From Macrocystis pyrifera (lineage: Eukaryota; Sar; Phaeophyceae; Laminariales; Laminariaceae): a stretch of 64,000 nt of DNA. This document shows, in pieces, positions 35,703 to 46,599 of the stretch (positions are counted from its first letter, which is position 1; each line of letters opens with the position of its first letter). The notes under the pieces are model-generated. The model did no database searches, had not been told where the DNA came from, and saw nothing but the letters and a program-made list of their open reading frames with translations. A program made the position numbers and the translations under genes. The stretch is taken from NCBI GenBank assembly GCA_031763025.1, contig JASSKH010000024.1, positions 5,981,387 to 6,045,386 of the forward strand. The letters run 5' to 3'.

Positions 35703-36562
35703 TGCACTCATCATGAACCATGTATACTGCTGTAGCATAGTGAATACCGTAGAATTAGTAGTATCATTACGTAGGTGCTAAACAAACAACACCGTCCCCG
35801 TGGAAAAACATTCACGCACACCCACGCGACTCCGGGAGTTTTTTATCAAGCGTTTTCTCTGTGTCATCAGTGCTCAGCAAGTAATAGGTGAAGTACCCCC
35901 CACCGGAAAAAAATAAATGTGAAACTACAGACAGCTGCCGTTATGAAGCGGGGGTTACGCTTTCATCGAACACCAGTTGTACCTGGGCAGGGGTGATGTC
36001 TGTTTCTCCTCCTTTATTTCCTTTCTTTTTTATCTTTCTGCCTCAAGTTTTCTTTCTGTCCCTAAGGTTCTTCTATCTATCCCACAATTTAATCTGGGTG
36101 TGTTGGGCACTTTCTTAAAAAATGAGTAGTCATTACCTGGTATAGTAGTATACCATAAAAGAGTTACTGGGTTCGACAGCAGTGCAGTAGCCGCCCTTCA
36201 ATATCCAGACGTGGACTGCATGGTTGGAATAAGCAAGCACTGCACGTGCATTGTCAGGAGGCAAGGGGAACAACAAGAAAACGTAATAAGAATGAAGGAG
36301 AGTTTGTTTCCGTAGTTCTCTTCATGATATGGAGTGCCTTATGCAAGTGATCAACGTTGAAGGTCGAGCTTCGTACACATTGCAGAGGGCGGCAGGAATA
36401 AAAAAAAAAAAAACAAAAAGAAAAACAAAACGAGAAGAAGGCTCGCGCACTGGCGAAAATCGTCGATTTTAACTTCAACACGATTGTACGTTTCCTGCAC
36501 TTATACAGCTAGCAATTCCAAGTGTAGCCTCTCTCCTAAAACGCGGTCACAGGTATGCCTTA

Positions 36563-36698
36563 ACGCCTATTAGGAATGCACTCCCGTTTTAGGGACATGC
36601 CTTAAGCCTTTGAGCACTGCAGTAGTCCCGTTTTGGGCATAAACTACCTAGAATTTGACTGGTTTGTCCCCAAAACGAGACTGCACTCCTACAAGGGC
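36563..36698. repeat. Family B foldback with an extra left arm
   Basis: A partial arm CACTCCCGTTTTAGGGACA precedes a whole unit from GCAGTAGTCCCG to CGAGACTGCACTCC. Confidence 0.8.
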
Positions 36699-37017
36699 AT
36701 ACGAGCAGGGGGGCGATGCGATCCTTTTTCACCGCTCGCTTCGTTTCTCTCAACACGAGCGATAAGGGTCGTCAATAAAGTCGAGCACTTTACATTTTCG
36801 CAAGGCTCTCTCTCTTCTCTCCCTCTCGACCAGATATTTTTCTGAGAACAGCCTTGTTCGGTGTTGGCACTTACTACTGCATCTGTCTTACCGTTATTTG
36901 TCTCGAGAACAAGCGCTGAAAAAATGATCGCATTCTCCTGTGCGGCCTCGAAAGCTATTTACGGTATCACTTGGAGTTTAGAGTCAAACACCAAGTATTT
37001 GTTCATGTACGTAAAGC

Positions 37018-37625
37018 AGTGTGTGGAGGTGTTACCTCCTGAACTATAGGGGTAGAAGATCGATCGATTACCTAGCCCAGGGTAATCCTTATAACACTCC
37101 CCCCCCCCCTCTGAACGTGGCTACACCGGAAATTAAACTAACTCATTGAGGCTGTCATCCATACGCAAGTCCGCCTCACAAGCGGTTCTTAGTAGGATGC
37201 AGCTCACCCTTCATGCGACTCGCCGGACACCTCACGGCGCTTCGCGCTTGGTGCAAGCAATGTCTGCCTGGTCGGTGAAAACCCGACATGCTCCGTCCCG
37301 GCATTGTAGGGATGCGAGGGTCAATGGTCATACGACTACGGCCATGCATGAGATCGAGTACATCTCTCCTATCGAGTACACCCCCCCTCTGAACGGCGGG
37401 ATTTTTTTGGGGGGGTCGGTACCGAATACGGCCGCGCGCTGACCTTCCCGCTTCGTTTCAATACCTGGGGAACCAGGGAGACATGTTTGTAGGGACACGC
37501 ACGCGCAAGCAGGTGAGACTCGAGCCCGTGTCCTGCCGACGACGCCAAATGTGAGGGTGTCACCTACTGAGCTGCAGGGGTAAAATATCGATCGATTACC
37601 CAGCCCAGGGCAGTCCTAACAACAA
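37018..37625 (-). mobile_element. Family M tRNA-related SINE, split by an L element
   Basis: The same unit as at 24.7-25.1 kb. The A box is at 37574-37564 and the B box near 37527-37517 (minus). The body is interrupted at CCCTCTGAACG by the L element 37118-37379. Confidence 0.7.
37118..37394 (+). mobile_element. Family L element with C-run end and target duplication
   Basis: Runs from TGGCTACACCGGAAATTAA through AGGATGCAGCTCACCCTTC and GCTTCGCGCTTGGTGCAAGC to GATCGAGTACACCCC. The host sequence CCCCCCCTCTGAACG occurs immediately before (to 37117) and again at 37380-37394, so about 15 bp of target was duplicated. No ORF. Relative to the long copy at 58.7 kb it lacks the far end, consistent with 5' truncation of a retroposon whose 3' end is the C run. 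Confidence 0.75.
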
Positions 37626-37633
37626 GTGCATAC

Positions 37634-37743
37634 TATTACGGGGGTCCATAGTTAATAGGACCTATGGTATACATAAAAACCTATATATTTGACTATTTTT
37701 ACCAACAATATTTGGTCCTATTTACTACGGTCCCCCGTAATAT
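37634..37743 (-). mobile_element. Family A MITE with mixed arms
   Basis: Complete reverse copy; GTCCATAGTTAAT left, TATTTACTACGGTCC right. Confidence 0.88.
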
Positions 37744-39224
37744 TAATAAAATACTTGTCGGCTCCTGTTAGAGGAACGAACGCCCGTCTGGAAAAACCTA
37801 AATGCTTGGGATGCGTTACGTGTAAGGTTTAGAAGAGTGAATTTTCCTCATGTCAAGAATCTGACAAAATACTTTTCCTGAGTCCCCAGAGATTGCCTTA
37901 AGAAACATCGGACTACATAGGCACGTACGGCCCCGTACGAAGATCAAGAACCCCGCCGTTGTTAAGGGGGGGGGGGGGGGGGGAACAAGTGCCATAAGCC
38001 TTCGATTGGGTGCTTCGATTGGGTGGGCGATTGGTGAAGCTTTTACCGGTGGCCCAACGGACTACCGCCAGTCCTCAACAGGTGTAACAGACTTGGACGT
38101 TCGCCTCTCTACAATTGCCGTCGTAAACTGTACTCCTGTTATAATCATCTTGGGAGTTTCGAAAAGGGTCAAGCGAGTAGCTGGAAGTACATCGTGTTCA
38201 ACTTGACTATTGATGTTGTCGTTGTTTTGACAATTGGCCCTTTTCGGACTGCAATCCCGCTTTGGGGACAAACTGCTATTAATAATACTCGAGAATTTGC
38301 CTGCTCTGTCCCAAAACGGGACTGTAGTTCTAAAGGGGTTAACTCATCGCCTAAAATAAAGGCCGCGAGTCAAACACACAGGACGGGCTGAAAGAACAGG
38401 AATATATCTCCTAGAGGACCAAAAAAAAACTAACAAACAAACAATCCCCTCACACATCACAATTGAAGCACATCGTTTACTTCACACCTCAGCAGCTCAG
38501 ACAAGAAAGTAGGAAGTACTACAATGCGTTATCTGTGTACCGATGCCCGGTACGTGCACCATACATGAGCAAGAGCAGCGCATCGAGCAGTTAATGCATC
38601 ATGCTCAAGTAAGCGCGCCACACGGGGACAAGAAACACGTACACGCTGTCTCGACCCTTCCCGACCTACCGTAGACCGGGCAGAGGGACCTTTGTGCACC
38701 GCACCGCGCCGCACCGCGATGAGCGCGATTTCCCGGAAACACATGTATAGACCAAACGGCGCCTGTTTCCCTCCTGATCGCTTCGATACGGGAGCAAACA
38801 ACGCTAGGACGCCTCGAGCATTCGAGCCGCATTTTATATATCCCGACACTCCTGTAATACGATTTAACGATACCATCTGATAGCCCGATAGTCCGATGTT
38901 TCATATTATTTTCCATGTTTCAATACTCAAGTATATCGATCACTTCTACAGTTTCAACATTCAATACTCAATATTTCGATATTTCAGTACTTCGACACTA
39001 CGATATGTCGGTCCCCGTCGCCCAACCGACATGCCTCCGCCGTAGCTAGTTACCCAAACACAGAGGCACGGACAACAAGCTCGGACGAAAATCCTCTACC
39101 GAGGCGAAGCAAGAACCAATCTTTTAAGCATCCAGGTACCGAGGCGCGGCCCTGCCGCCGTATTCCTAGAGCTATCGTACATACGGAGGACCGAGGCACA
39201 CACGCCAAGAACCAGGAGCTCCAA
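37744..39224. other. No gene seen apart from a B foldback
   Basis: Contains a 17-nt G run near 37967 and GC-rich DNA at 38560-38880 with overlapping frames on both strands and no recognisable domain. ATATCGAT-type words cluster at 38920-39005. Confidence 0.45.
38238..38342. repeat. Family B foldback
   Basis: Complete unit with a short ATTAATAATA insertion in the middle. Confidence 0.8.
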
Positions 39225-39620
39225 GCAGCCTCGAGGTTGACAGAACCTCAAGGTCGAAGCTCAAGCTAAGGTCGAACCTTAAAAACCGAACTTCAAGGCA
39301 AAGGTCCCACCTCAAACTGAACCTCACGGAAGGGCCGGCCGAACGTTGTCAATACGAAAATAATGTGAAAACAAAAAATTCACGTCGAACTCCAAGACCA
39401 AACCTCAGCGTTGGTGAATCTCAACGTCGATGAGCTTCAAGGTTGCACCTCAAGGTCGAAGCTCAAGGTTAAACCTCAACGTTGATGAACTCGAAGGTTT
39501 CACACTCACGGTCGAATCCAAAGTTAAACCTCAACGTTGATAAATTTTCAAGGTTGGACATCAAGGTCGAAGCTCAATTGTTGAATCTCAACGCAAGCTC
39601 GAACCTCACGGCCGAAACCA
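39225..39620. repeat. Degenerate minisatellite
   Basis: Units of about 30-60 bp built from AACCTCAACGTTGATGAA, CTCAAGGTT and ACCTCAAGGTCGAAGCTC repeat at least six times with drift. The words AACGTT and CAAGGT make local hairpins. Confidence 0.75.
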
Positions 39621-40817
39621 CACACCAAAATAGAAAGGTGAAAAAAAACTGTTTTTCCAGGACGCCCAAAGGTTCGCGCACCGCATCCACTAAAAAACTA
39701 AACGGCGTGGCTCCCATAATGCTCCTAAAATACGTACCAGCCACACCAGTATGAGGCGACCGCTTGTTCCTCATCATGACAGTTAAAACGCACAGCCTGT
39801 CGATTTTTTTTTTTCTTTTTTTTTTTATCCTCCGGCGGATTGGTAAAAATAAAGCTTAAGCTCACCACACTTCCACGTTCCAATTTCGTGTCGTGTGTCA
39901 ATTTAGCCCAGTTGGGCACGTTGACCCGACCTGACTGACCCCCGAGAGGAGCAGGTGCGGTGGAGATTTGCAGGCTCGAGAGTCCCGTGAGCTGGACAAA
40001 ACACATCGCGTATCAGTTTCATTTACCCACGTATCTTACAGCCGAAAACGCCCCCCTCACAATCCAAGTATTAATAGTTTGTCCCCAAATACGCGCATCA
40101 AGTAATCAAAGGTCAAACTCCCAGACTCCAGCCATCGGCACATGCTGATACCGGAAAAACTTTCTACCATCCATTGCAAGACCAATAGATACATGCCCCC
40201 CTCCTCCGATACAACTCCTAACTCCTTTCGTTCCTCCTCCTCCTCCTCTCCCATGAGTTTTTTCTCCCGCTCTACACCAAACAGGCTAGAAAAAAGGAAC
40301 ATGAGGCTCGTGGGGTCGACCTTCACCAAGATGTGGCATCACTTCATATATACCTTCTCTCTGTTCTACACAACACTGAGAAACAATATTTACCTATGTA
40401 ATGTCGAACCAATAATCGAAAAAAATGGCGTGAGAAAGTGGGGGGGGGGGGGGGAATCGAACGCTCTGGGTTGGCCGGCGCCAGCTCGTCGGGCTCTCGG
40501 AGGGTCAAGCGTACCAATTGGTGGTGTCATCTTCCTCTCCTGAAAAGGGGCGGACACATCAGTCACCTCCATACCTCATAAACCGCAACAAGGAAGGGGA
40601 AACCAACGATATACATAATACGGGCGCGTTCAGTCCACTCCGCGGCACGGCAAAAAGAATGAAAAACAAAAACTGGCGGAATGTACGCAACAAAGCGTTC
40701 TTCTTTTTATCTAGCGCGAGCGTCGGTCTGCACCCTATGCTAGTCTAACCCCTGGCCCCGCCTCCCCTCTCGCCCCGAGAAGAGGGACACCAGAAGAGGG
40801 AGATCAGAAGAGGAAGG
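39621..40817. other. FKBP 3' flank
   Basis: Downstream of the FKBP stop on its strand. A (TCC)n-rich stretch is at 40226-40252 and a 15-nt G run at 40440-40454. The inverted copy of the 12.9-kb GCCGGAGGAT motif is near 39828. The transcript end is not identifiable. Confidence 0.45.
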
Positions 40818-43800
40818 TCAGAAGAGGGACGAGCCCGGTAGGGTAACGTTGGGGTCCGTGCCGGCTCGCTTCACGCTCCAGAGGCTCACGTCGAACCTGC
40901 CGCCAGCAGAGAGGGGTACGAAGGGTGGTACCGCGGGGGGGGGGGTGTACTCATCATCATGCATGGCCGTAGACGTATAACCATAGGGACCCTCGCAACC
41001 CTACAATGCCGGGACGGGGCACGTCGATTTTTCACAGACCAGACAGGCATTGCTTGCACCAGGCGCGAAGCGAAACGTGAGGTGTTGGGCGAGTCGCATG
41101 ACGGGTGTGCTGATGTTCTACTGAGAACCGTTTTGTGAGACGGACTTTCTGGCCTATGGATGGCAGCGTCGACTGGAGAGGGTATGGACGAGAGGGGTCC
41201 TTGAGTAATGGTTGAGGAGGAAAGTATGGAACGCAAAAAAAAAAAAAAAAAAAAAAAAAAACCAAGACGCAAGACGAAAAGAACGAAAAAAACACAGATG
41301 CCGAAATGAAAAGGCGACAGACGAAAAAACGAAATAAAAATCGGAAAAAAAAAACAACAATCCGGACAAACGAACACAACATACGGTACACACACAAAAC
41401 ACGCTAAAGAACGAAAAACACACAGATGCCGAAATGAAAAGGAGACAGACGAAAAAAAAAAACGAAAAAAAAAAAAATCGAAAAAAAAAAAAAATCATTC
41501 CGGACAAACCAACACAACATACGGTACACACACAAAACACGCTAAGACAGCAAAACCGCTGGATCAATCAATCCAAAGAAAAAAAAAATCAATAACAACA
41601 CCAACACCAACAGCAGCAGCAACAACAGCAACACCGACAACAGCAACAACACCAACACCAACAACAACAACAACAACACCTAACAGCGACTCGCGGGCAA
41701 CCGCTGTACCACACTAAGCAACTCACTGGACGGTCGCATCCGCTGGGATGAAGGGCGGTCTGCCGGCTTTGCCGAACGCGAGCTGCGGAGGGAGCGTGAT
41801 CTTGCGCCGACCTCCCTGCCCACGCCACCCCCACCGAAGCGCCAGAGCAGTGTTTTCGGTTCGTGAGCGCGGGAACAGGAACGAGAAATGGCGGGGGGGG
41901 GGGGGGGGGGGGGGGGGGAGGTTAGATTTCAGATTCGCTGTGTCTTGTTGCAACACCATGTCTGCCGCCTAGCCATGGAGCTAAGTTCGTGGAGAGGCGC
42001 GGCAACGGAAGGGTGGTGGGGGGATTCAGGCCCGCTGTGTCCTGCCGTACCGCCGCGCTAATACAGTCGTCTGGCCATGGAGGTAAGGTTGTGAATGGGA
42101 TTGGCGTCTGTCTTCTGACGGCGAAAGGACTCCCAAGAAGACTGCTAAGAAGGAGGCGAGGACCGACGGATTACCAAAACAAACGAAGCAAGCGATCAAA
42201 CAAACAAACAAACAAACAAGCACGTTGACGGTGGAAACAATCGCCAAGTGACAGAACGGGCAACGAGCAGCGCCGTCGGCCACGCGGCCAGTCAACCAAC
42301 CAATCAACCCACCAACCTCACCAACCAATCAACCAACCAACCAACCTCAATCAACCTGAAAACCAAGCAAACCAGAAGCAGCCACCGGAACACAGGGCAA
42401 AAAAAAAAAAAAAACGATTCCTCACCACTTGCATTCCCCTGACGCACTCGTCCAGCCCGGCCGGAACGCTCCCGGGCCCGTTGATGACTCCACACGTGTA
42501 GCCCAGCGGCTGGGCTGCCAAGCCCTGGCTGTCCCTCGAGCTCTCCACTTCGAGGCCTGGGGGAGGGGGGGTGGTGGGGTCGTTCGAAAGAGGGTGGGCG
42601 GGGTGGTAGGGGCAGGAAAAGGGCGAACTTTGCGGACAGCGTACAGATCAGATCCCCCTGTATGTTCCATGGCAGGCTTTGGACCAAAACATTCTGACCG
42701 CGGTTGAGTTCCTCGAGTGAGGGAAAACCTTTTACCGACTATTACGGGGGACCATAGTTAACAAGACCTACGGTACAGAAGAAAGGCTATATATTTACCT
42801 ATTTTCACCAACAATATTTGGTCCTGTTTACTATGGACCCCCGTAATAGCTCGATACTTTTTACTACTCCAAGTGTGTTCGTTTCAGGAATAACCGTAGC
42901 GCATAACAAAAAAAAATATGATCGAGTTTTTGCGCGAACCAAAGTCCTTCGAAGCAGCCATCATGTTTCGGGAGACATGTCTCGTGGGCTACATGCAGCA
43001 CGCAGCTTCTCGGGTGAGGGAGGAACCCCAGGAAAAAGTAATGCATCACCCTTGTAAGGCGCCACCCCTACTTTGGCCTTTGCTGAGGTACCCATTTCAT
43101 GATTCAAGCATATTTGGCGGGAAAGACACCTTCTCGATTCTTGCATGATCTGCAAGTTTTGTGTTGTATTGTACGAGGTCACGTGTTTTTCCGGGTTTTC
43201 CGGGTGGCCATCCGTACCGCCACGGCTCTTTGTGTGTACATATGTGACATGTTGTTCGTCGGATGGGAGATCAGTCGTAACCGCAAATACGGGACTTGAT
43301 ATTTTTGTTGTTGTAGATATTACGGAGGACCATAGTAAATAGGACCTACGGTACACACAAGAACCTATATATTTCTCTATTTTTTCCCAACAATTTTTGG
43401 TCCTATTTACTATGGTCCCCCGTAACCGTGATTCTGTCCCCATGTGTGGGACGTTTCTTCCTCGGAGCACACCGAGGCAGATGGAACAGATGATCTACGG
43501 GTAGATCAATGATCTACGGGTAGATCATGATCTGGATGATCTGGATCATGATCTATCCCATTGTGTGGAACGTTTCCTTCCCGGAACACACCAAGGCAGA
43601 CGAGAATCATAAATTTCAGGAGACAGTACTTTCACCCCTTGACAGAGAAAAATTTGCCTCGACACGCCTTGACTGACCCAAAATTACTAGGTTTCAGTGT
43701 GGAACAAGCGGCCCTGCACCCTCGACAGCGCACGTTTTGCGTCGCTTGACATGTCTCCTGACATGTTCGGATGGAGTCGATTATCTGCAGGTAGATCATG

Positions 43801-46430
43801 ATCGAGATTGACATGACCTAATCATGATCTAGATAGATCATGATCTACTGCTGCTGTATATCGTCATCTGTCCCGTGCATGGAACGTTCCCTTCCCGGAA
43901 CACACCGATGCAGCTGGAATGGATTTATCTATACTACGGGGGTCCATAGTTAATGGGACCAAATTTTGTTAGTAAAAATAGGTAAATGTATAGGTTTTTA
44001 TGTACACTATAGGTCCTATTAACTATGGATTCGCGTAATAGTAGTCCATGATGACAATGATCTACTCACGATCTACTCATGCCCTAGATCATACCTGGTA
44101 ATCTAGATCATGATCTACTGCAGTCGCTGCTGTATATCGTCATCCGTCCCATGTGCGAAACGTTTCTTTCCCGGAACACACCCAAAGGGAAGATGCCATG
44201 GATTATCTACAGGAGTATATGGATCATGGTGATCTGTTGTCCGATGCGTGGAAATTCGGCAGAGGCCCCTTTTTACCAGGTCTGCTGGCTTCACCAAACG
44301 TACGAGATGAAAAAATCCGGAAAAAAAAAACTGGTACTACCAGGTCGTACGTTTTTTTTTTTTTCAAGTTTCAGTACGTACTTGCTTTAGGCATGTTGGG
44401 CATTACCAGACGGAGTACGGGATACAAAATACCTGGTACCAGGTCGAAGATATCGTACCATTTTCAAGTATTTTCCATTTGATTTTTTAGGATGTTTTAT
44501 AATACAAGACAAGAACGAAAAAGGAAAAAAAAATCGAAATGGTACGTACGAGGTCGAATGTACGTTTTTTTCAAATATATTTCCATTGCAAGTGTTTTTT
44601 TTTTTTTTTTTTAAATCAATAAATAGAGAGGGCGTCGACCCAACCCAACCCCACCACCGCTGCAAAAAAAAAAAATGACCTATATACAAATACGAGTACT
44701 CTGGTTCCAAAGTACCAGGTGATTCGTCTGGAACACTATTACGGGGGGCCGTATTAAATAGGACCTACAGTACACACAAAAAACTACCTGGTACCAGTAT
44801 ATATTAAATATTTCGCTATTTTTACGAACAAAATTTGGTCCTATTTACTATGGTCCCCAGTAATATATATGTACCCCTAAGAGTGCAGTCCCCAAAGGGT
44901 AAACAAACGGCTGCGGGCGCTGCGGCCGCCTTCCGCTGCGATTCGAATCACGGGAGACCTTATTAACAGAAGCGGTGATCACGAGCCATCATATACACAA
45001 ACACATGCCGGGTATGTATTCCAGTATTTCTAAAGGGCATGTTTGGTCCTGATTACCATGTTCCACCGCCATAGCAACGGCAAACCGGAACGTCAGGGGG
45101 GGGGGGGGGGGGGGGGGGGATCGGTGCTCCCGTAGGCACTGCTACCTTTGCCTATTGTTGCGTTAGGGCCCATCTTATCGAAGACTTTTTTCTTTTTTTT
45201 TTTTTTCAATTTGATTGGATTTATACCAAGTATATTTTAATTCAATATGCATCCGATTGGCAGAAGAAGAGTTAAATCACCAAGCAGGCATTCTCAAGGC
45301 AAATTAAAAAAGTTCAACTTCAGTGTGAAAAGGCTTTTGAGACTTTTTTGGTATGATTTTTTTACTTTCAATTTGGAATTTGGGGGTTGATCCGCCTTGA
45401 TGCGTGTGGCATGCTCATGATGGGTCAACACCCCCGGTGGAGCTTGGGGTGATTCTTGGCCGCTTCGGTGACCACAACAGAGGCGATAAAACGCGAACCT
45501 CAACGAGAGGCGCCCGGAGTAATAGCCGCGCCCACGGCCACAGACCATAGCACATCGTACCCCGACGGTGGCGCCTAAAAAAAAATCATGGCGGCCGCAA
45601 GCCCAATTTTTCGGCCTGCTCGATCGGCCAACCATCACGAAAACCGAGCAAACGAGCAAAACAACAGAGGATACGCTCGAGACCTCGATAGCTGCATCAC
45701 CGTTGCTGTTCCGCGCGTGGCGCTTGAGGTCTCCGTCCGCCCACCCATGACACCCTGAGAGTGATAGCTTCCTATCCTGCGCCACCAAAAAGAAAAAGAG
45801 GCTGGCGGCGGCGCGCACGCGACAACGCAAGCCTTCGCTCTCATCGACGCTCGTCGCTGTTTGTCGGCTGGGCGTTGTGTAACGTGGTGCATTTTTCGAA
45901 GTAATTCCGATTCCTTCTTTCTTGTTTGACAATCAATACGCCGTTCCCCGATAGGATACAAACACGCTTTTTTTTTTCGCGAAATCGAATTAAAATTCAT
46001 TGAAATTGAAGTTTTATTTCCAAATTACGAAATATATCGTTCCCCATCAAGATGGACCCTTACTCCAGAGAGCATTCTATGGTATGTATCATAACCACCC
46101 ACCACCACCACCACCACCACCATCAGCGGGACAAAAAGCAAACGTAATTTTTGCAGCGGACAAAAAAAAAGAAACGCGCACAACTCCCACCGTTATAAAA
46201 AAGCGAGTAGTGGACGGCCACCCTGTCCCCTTCGAACGGCGACGCCCCGTCGCCGAGCGTCATGTCCTGGTACGTCGCACCATCCTCCAGCGTCACCACC
46301 GGCCCGCCCCCCTTGATGCGCTGAATTTTAGCCTCCGCGGGGGAGGGCTTGAGGGACAGGGCAGCGGATGACGTAGCGAAGGCCGCGAAAGCCCCTTCTA
46401 GGAGCGATAGGCGGGACACGGGCGAGTCAC
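40818..46430 (-). CDS. FKBP-type peptidyl-prolyl isomerase-like protein, lumenal type; spliced, 5' end incomplete
   Basis: Four exons, read on the minus strand, are 46430-46191, 42556-42426, 41815-41727 and 40896-40818 (TGA at 40820-40818). Every intron starts GT and ends AG, and the phases match: a split Gly codon at the first junction, codon boundary GTG/GGA at the second, a split Gln codon at the third. The ~178 residues read as a hydrophobic, Ala-rich leader ending in SPAEA (AxA-type thylakoid cleavage site), then an FKBP fold with VHYSLFYNG, EVESSRD, GMQVGGRRKI, LPPQLAFG, PPFIPADATVQFDVSL. FKBPs catalyse prolyl isomerisation or act as assembly chaperones. Several canonical FKBP12 pocket residues are replaced, so activity is doubtful. 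Introns of 3634, 610 and 830 bp are filled with A, I, K and L repeats. The initiating exon is not certain. The family call is firm; the lumen location is inferred from the leader. Confidence 0.85.
40935..41180 (-). mobile_element. Family L element in FKBP intron, next to splice acceptor
   Basis: Oriented with the gene. Its C end (40944-40935) lies 38 nt upstream of the last exon at 40896. The inner end near 41180 is flanked by GAGAGGGTATGG, resembling GAGAGGGGTACG on the other side, a possible imperfect target duplication. Confidence 0.75.
41278..41545. repeat. Tandem duplication, about 135 bp, in FKBP intron
   Basis: The unit from GAACGAAAAA(A)ACACAGATGCC to ACACACAAAACACGCTAA occurs twice. 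It is A-rich, and the second copy has longer A runs. Confidence 0.85.
41597..41685. repeat. (CAA/CAC/CAG)n array in FKBP intron
   Basis: Imperfect CAA/ACC/AGC trinucleotides in the last FKBP intron. Confidence 0.85.
42183..42352. repeat. (CAAA)n and (CAAC)n stretches in FKBP intron
   Basis: AAACAAACAAACAAACAAAC at 42197-42219 and AACCAACCAATCAACC blocks at 42290-42352, inside the 610-bp intron. Confidence 0.85.
42740..42848 (-). mobile_element. Family A MITE in FKBP intron
   Basis: Complete copy in the 3.6-kb FKBP intron, about 185 bp upstream of the 42556 exon in the gene's orientation. Confidence 0.88.
43318..43426 (-). mobile_element. Family A MITE in FKBP intron
   Basis: Complete copy; the left terminus is TATTACGGAGGACC and the right terminus GGTCCCCCGTAACC. 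Confidence 0.87.
43615..43763. mobile_element. Family I MITE with TGTCAGGAGACA ends
   Basis: About 149 bp bounded by TTCAGGAGACA and TGTCTCCTGACA, with TTTCACCCCTTGACAGA and CCCTCGACAGCGCA inside. It lies in the FKBP intron. Confidence 0.75.
43931..44040 (+). mobile_element. Family A MITE in FKBP intron
   Basis: Complete forward copy; the right arm ends TATGGATTCGCGTAATA. Confidence 0.86.
44737..44865 (-). mobile_element. Family A MITE in FKBP intron, with internal insertion
   Basis: About 20 bp longer than the consensus because ACCTGGTACCAGTATATATTA is inserted in the core (approximately 44786-44806). Confidence 0.84.
45116..46064. other. Intronic GC-rich frame, unassigned
   Basis: Within the 3.6-kb FKBP intron. 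A 212-codon minus-strand frame (45932-45294) has ordinary composition but no motif, and it is interrupted by no known repeat. Could be a chance frame or a lost element. Confidence 0.35.
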
Positions 46431-46462
46431 CTGGGTGAAAATACGGAGGGAATGGGAGAACC

Positions 46463-46464
<2 letters not shown>

Positions 46465-46504
<40 letters not shown>

Positions 46505-46590
46505 GCGTCGTACTTATTTGCTTGCTTGCCGTAGTCATTTGACCATTGGCCACGCATCCCTTTCGAGACTGAGGAGGAGATGGAAGGGGG
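46465..46590 (-). mobile_element. Family K element next to FKBP exon
   Basis: Reverse copy with a 39-nt G run (46465-46503), GTCGTACTTATTTGCTTGC, TTTGACCATTGGCCACGCAT and TTTCGAGAC. In gene orientation its C run ends 34 nt before the exon at 46430. Confidence 0.75.
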
Positions 46591-46599
46591 AGGGTTGGG

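Larger units (their letters stand above)
43437..44240. repeat. GATC palindrome cluster with four 45-bp modules
   Basis: The module GGAACGTTTCCTTCCCGGAA plus CACACC occurs near 43446, 43568, 43880 and 44156. The modules are separated by palindromic runs of TAGATCATGATCTA. A family I and a family A element are inserted among them. All lie in FKBP intron sequence. Confidence 0.7.

Noticed and set aside
40440..40530. tRNA-like B box GTTCGATTCCCCC on the minus strand
   Set aside because: No A box at the right spacing and the C run accounts for much of the match.
43437..44240. CRISPR-like array
   Set aside because: Repeats are unequal, spacers are palindromic and related to each other, and the context is a eukaryotic intron.
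45294..45932. 212-codon minus-strand frame in the FKBP intron
   Set aside because: No domain, no splice logic and no conservation evidence. Kept only as an unassigned region.
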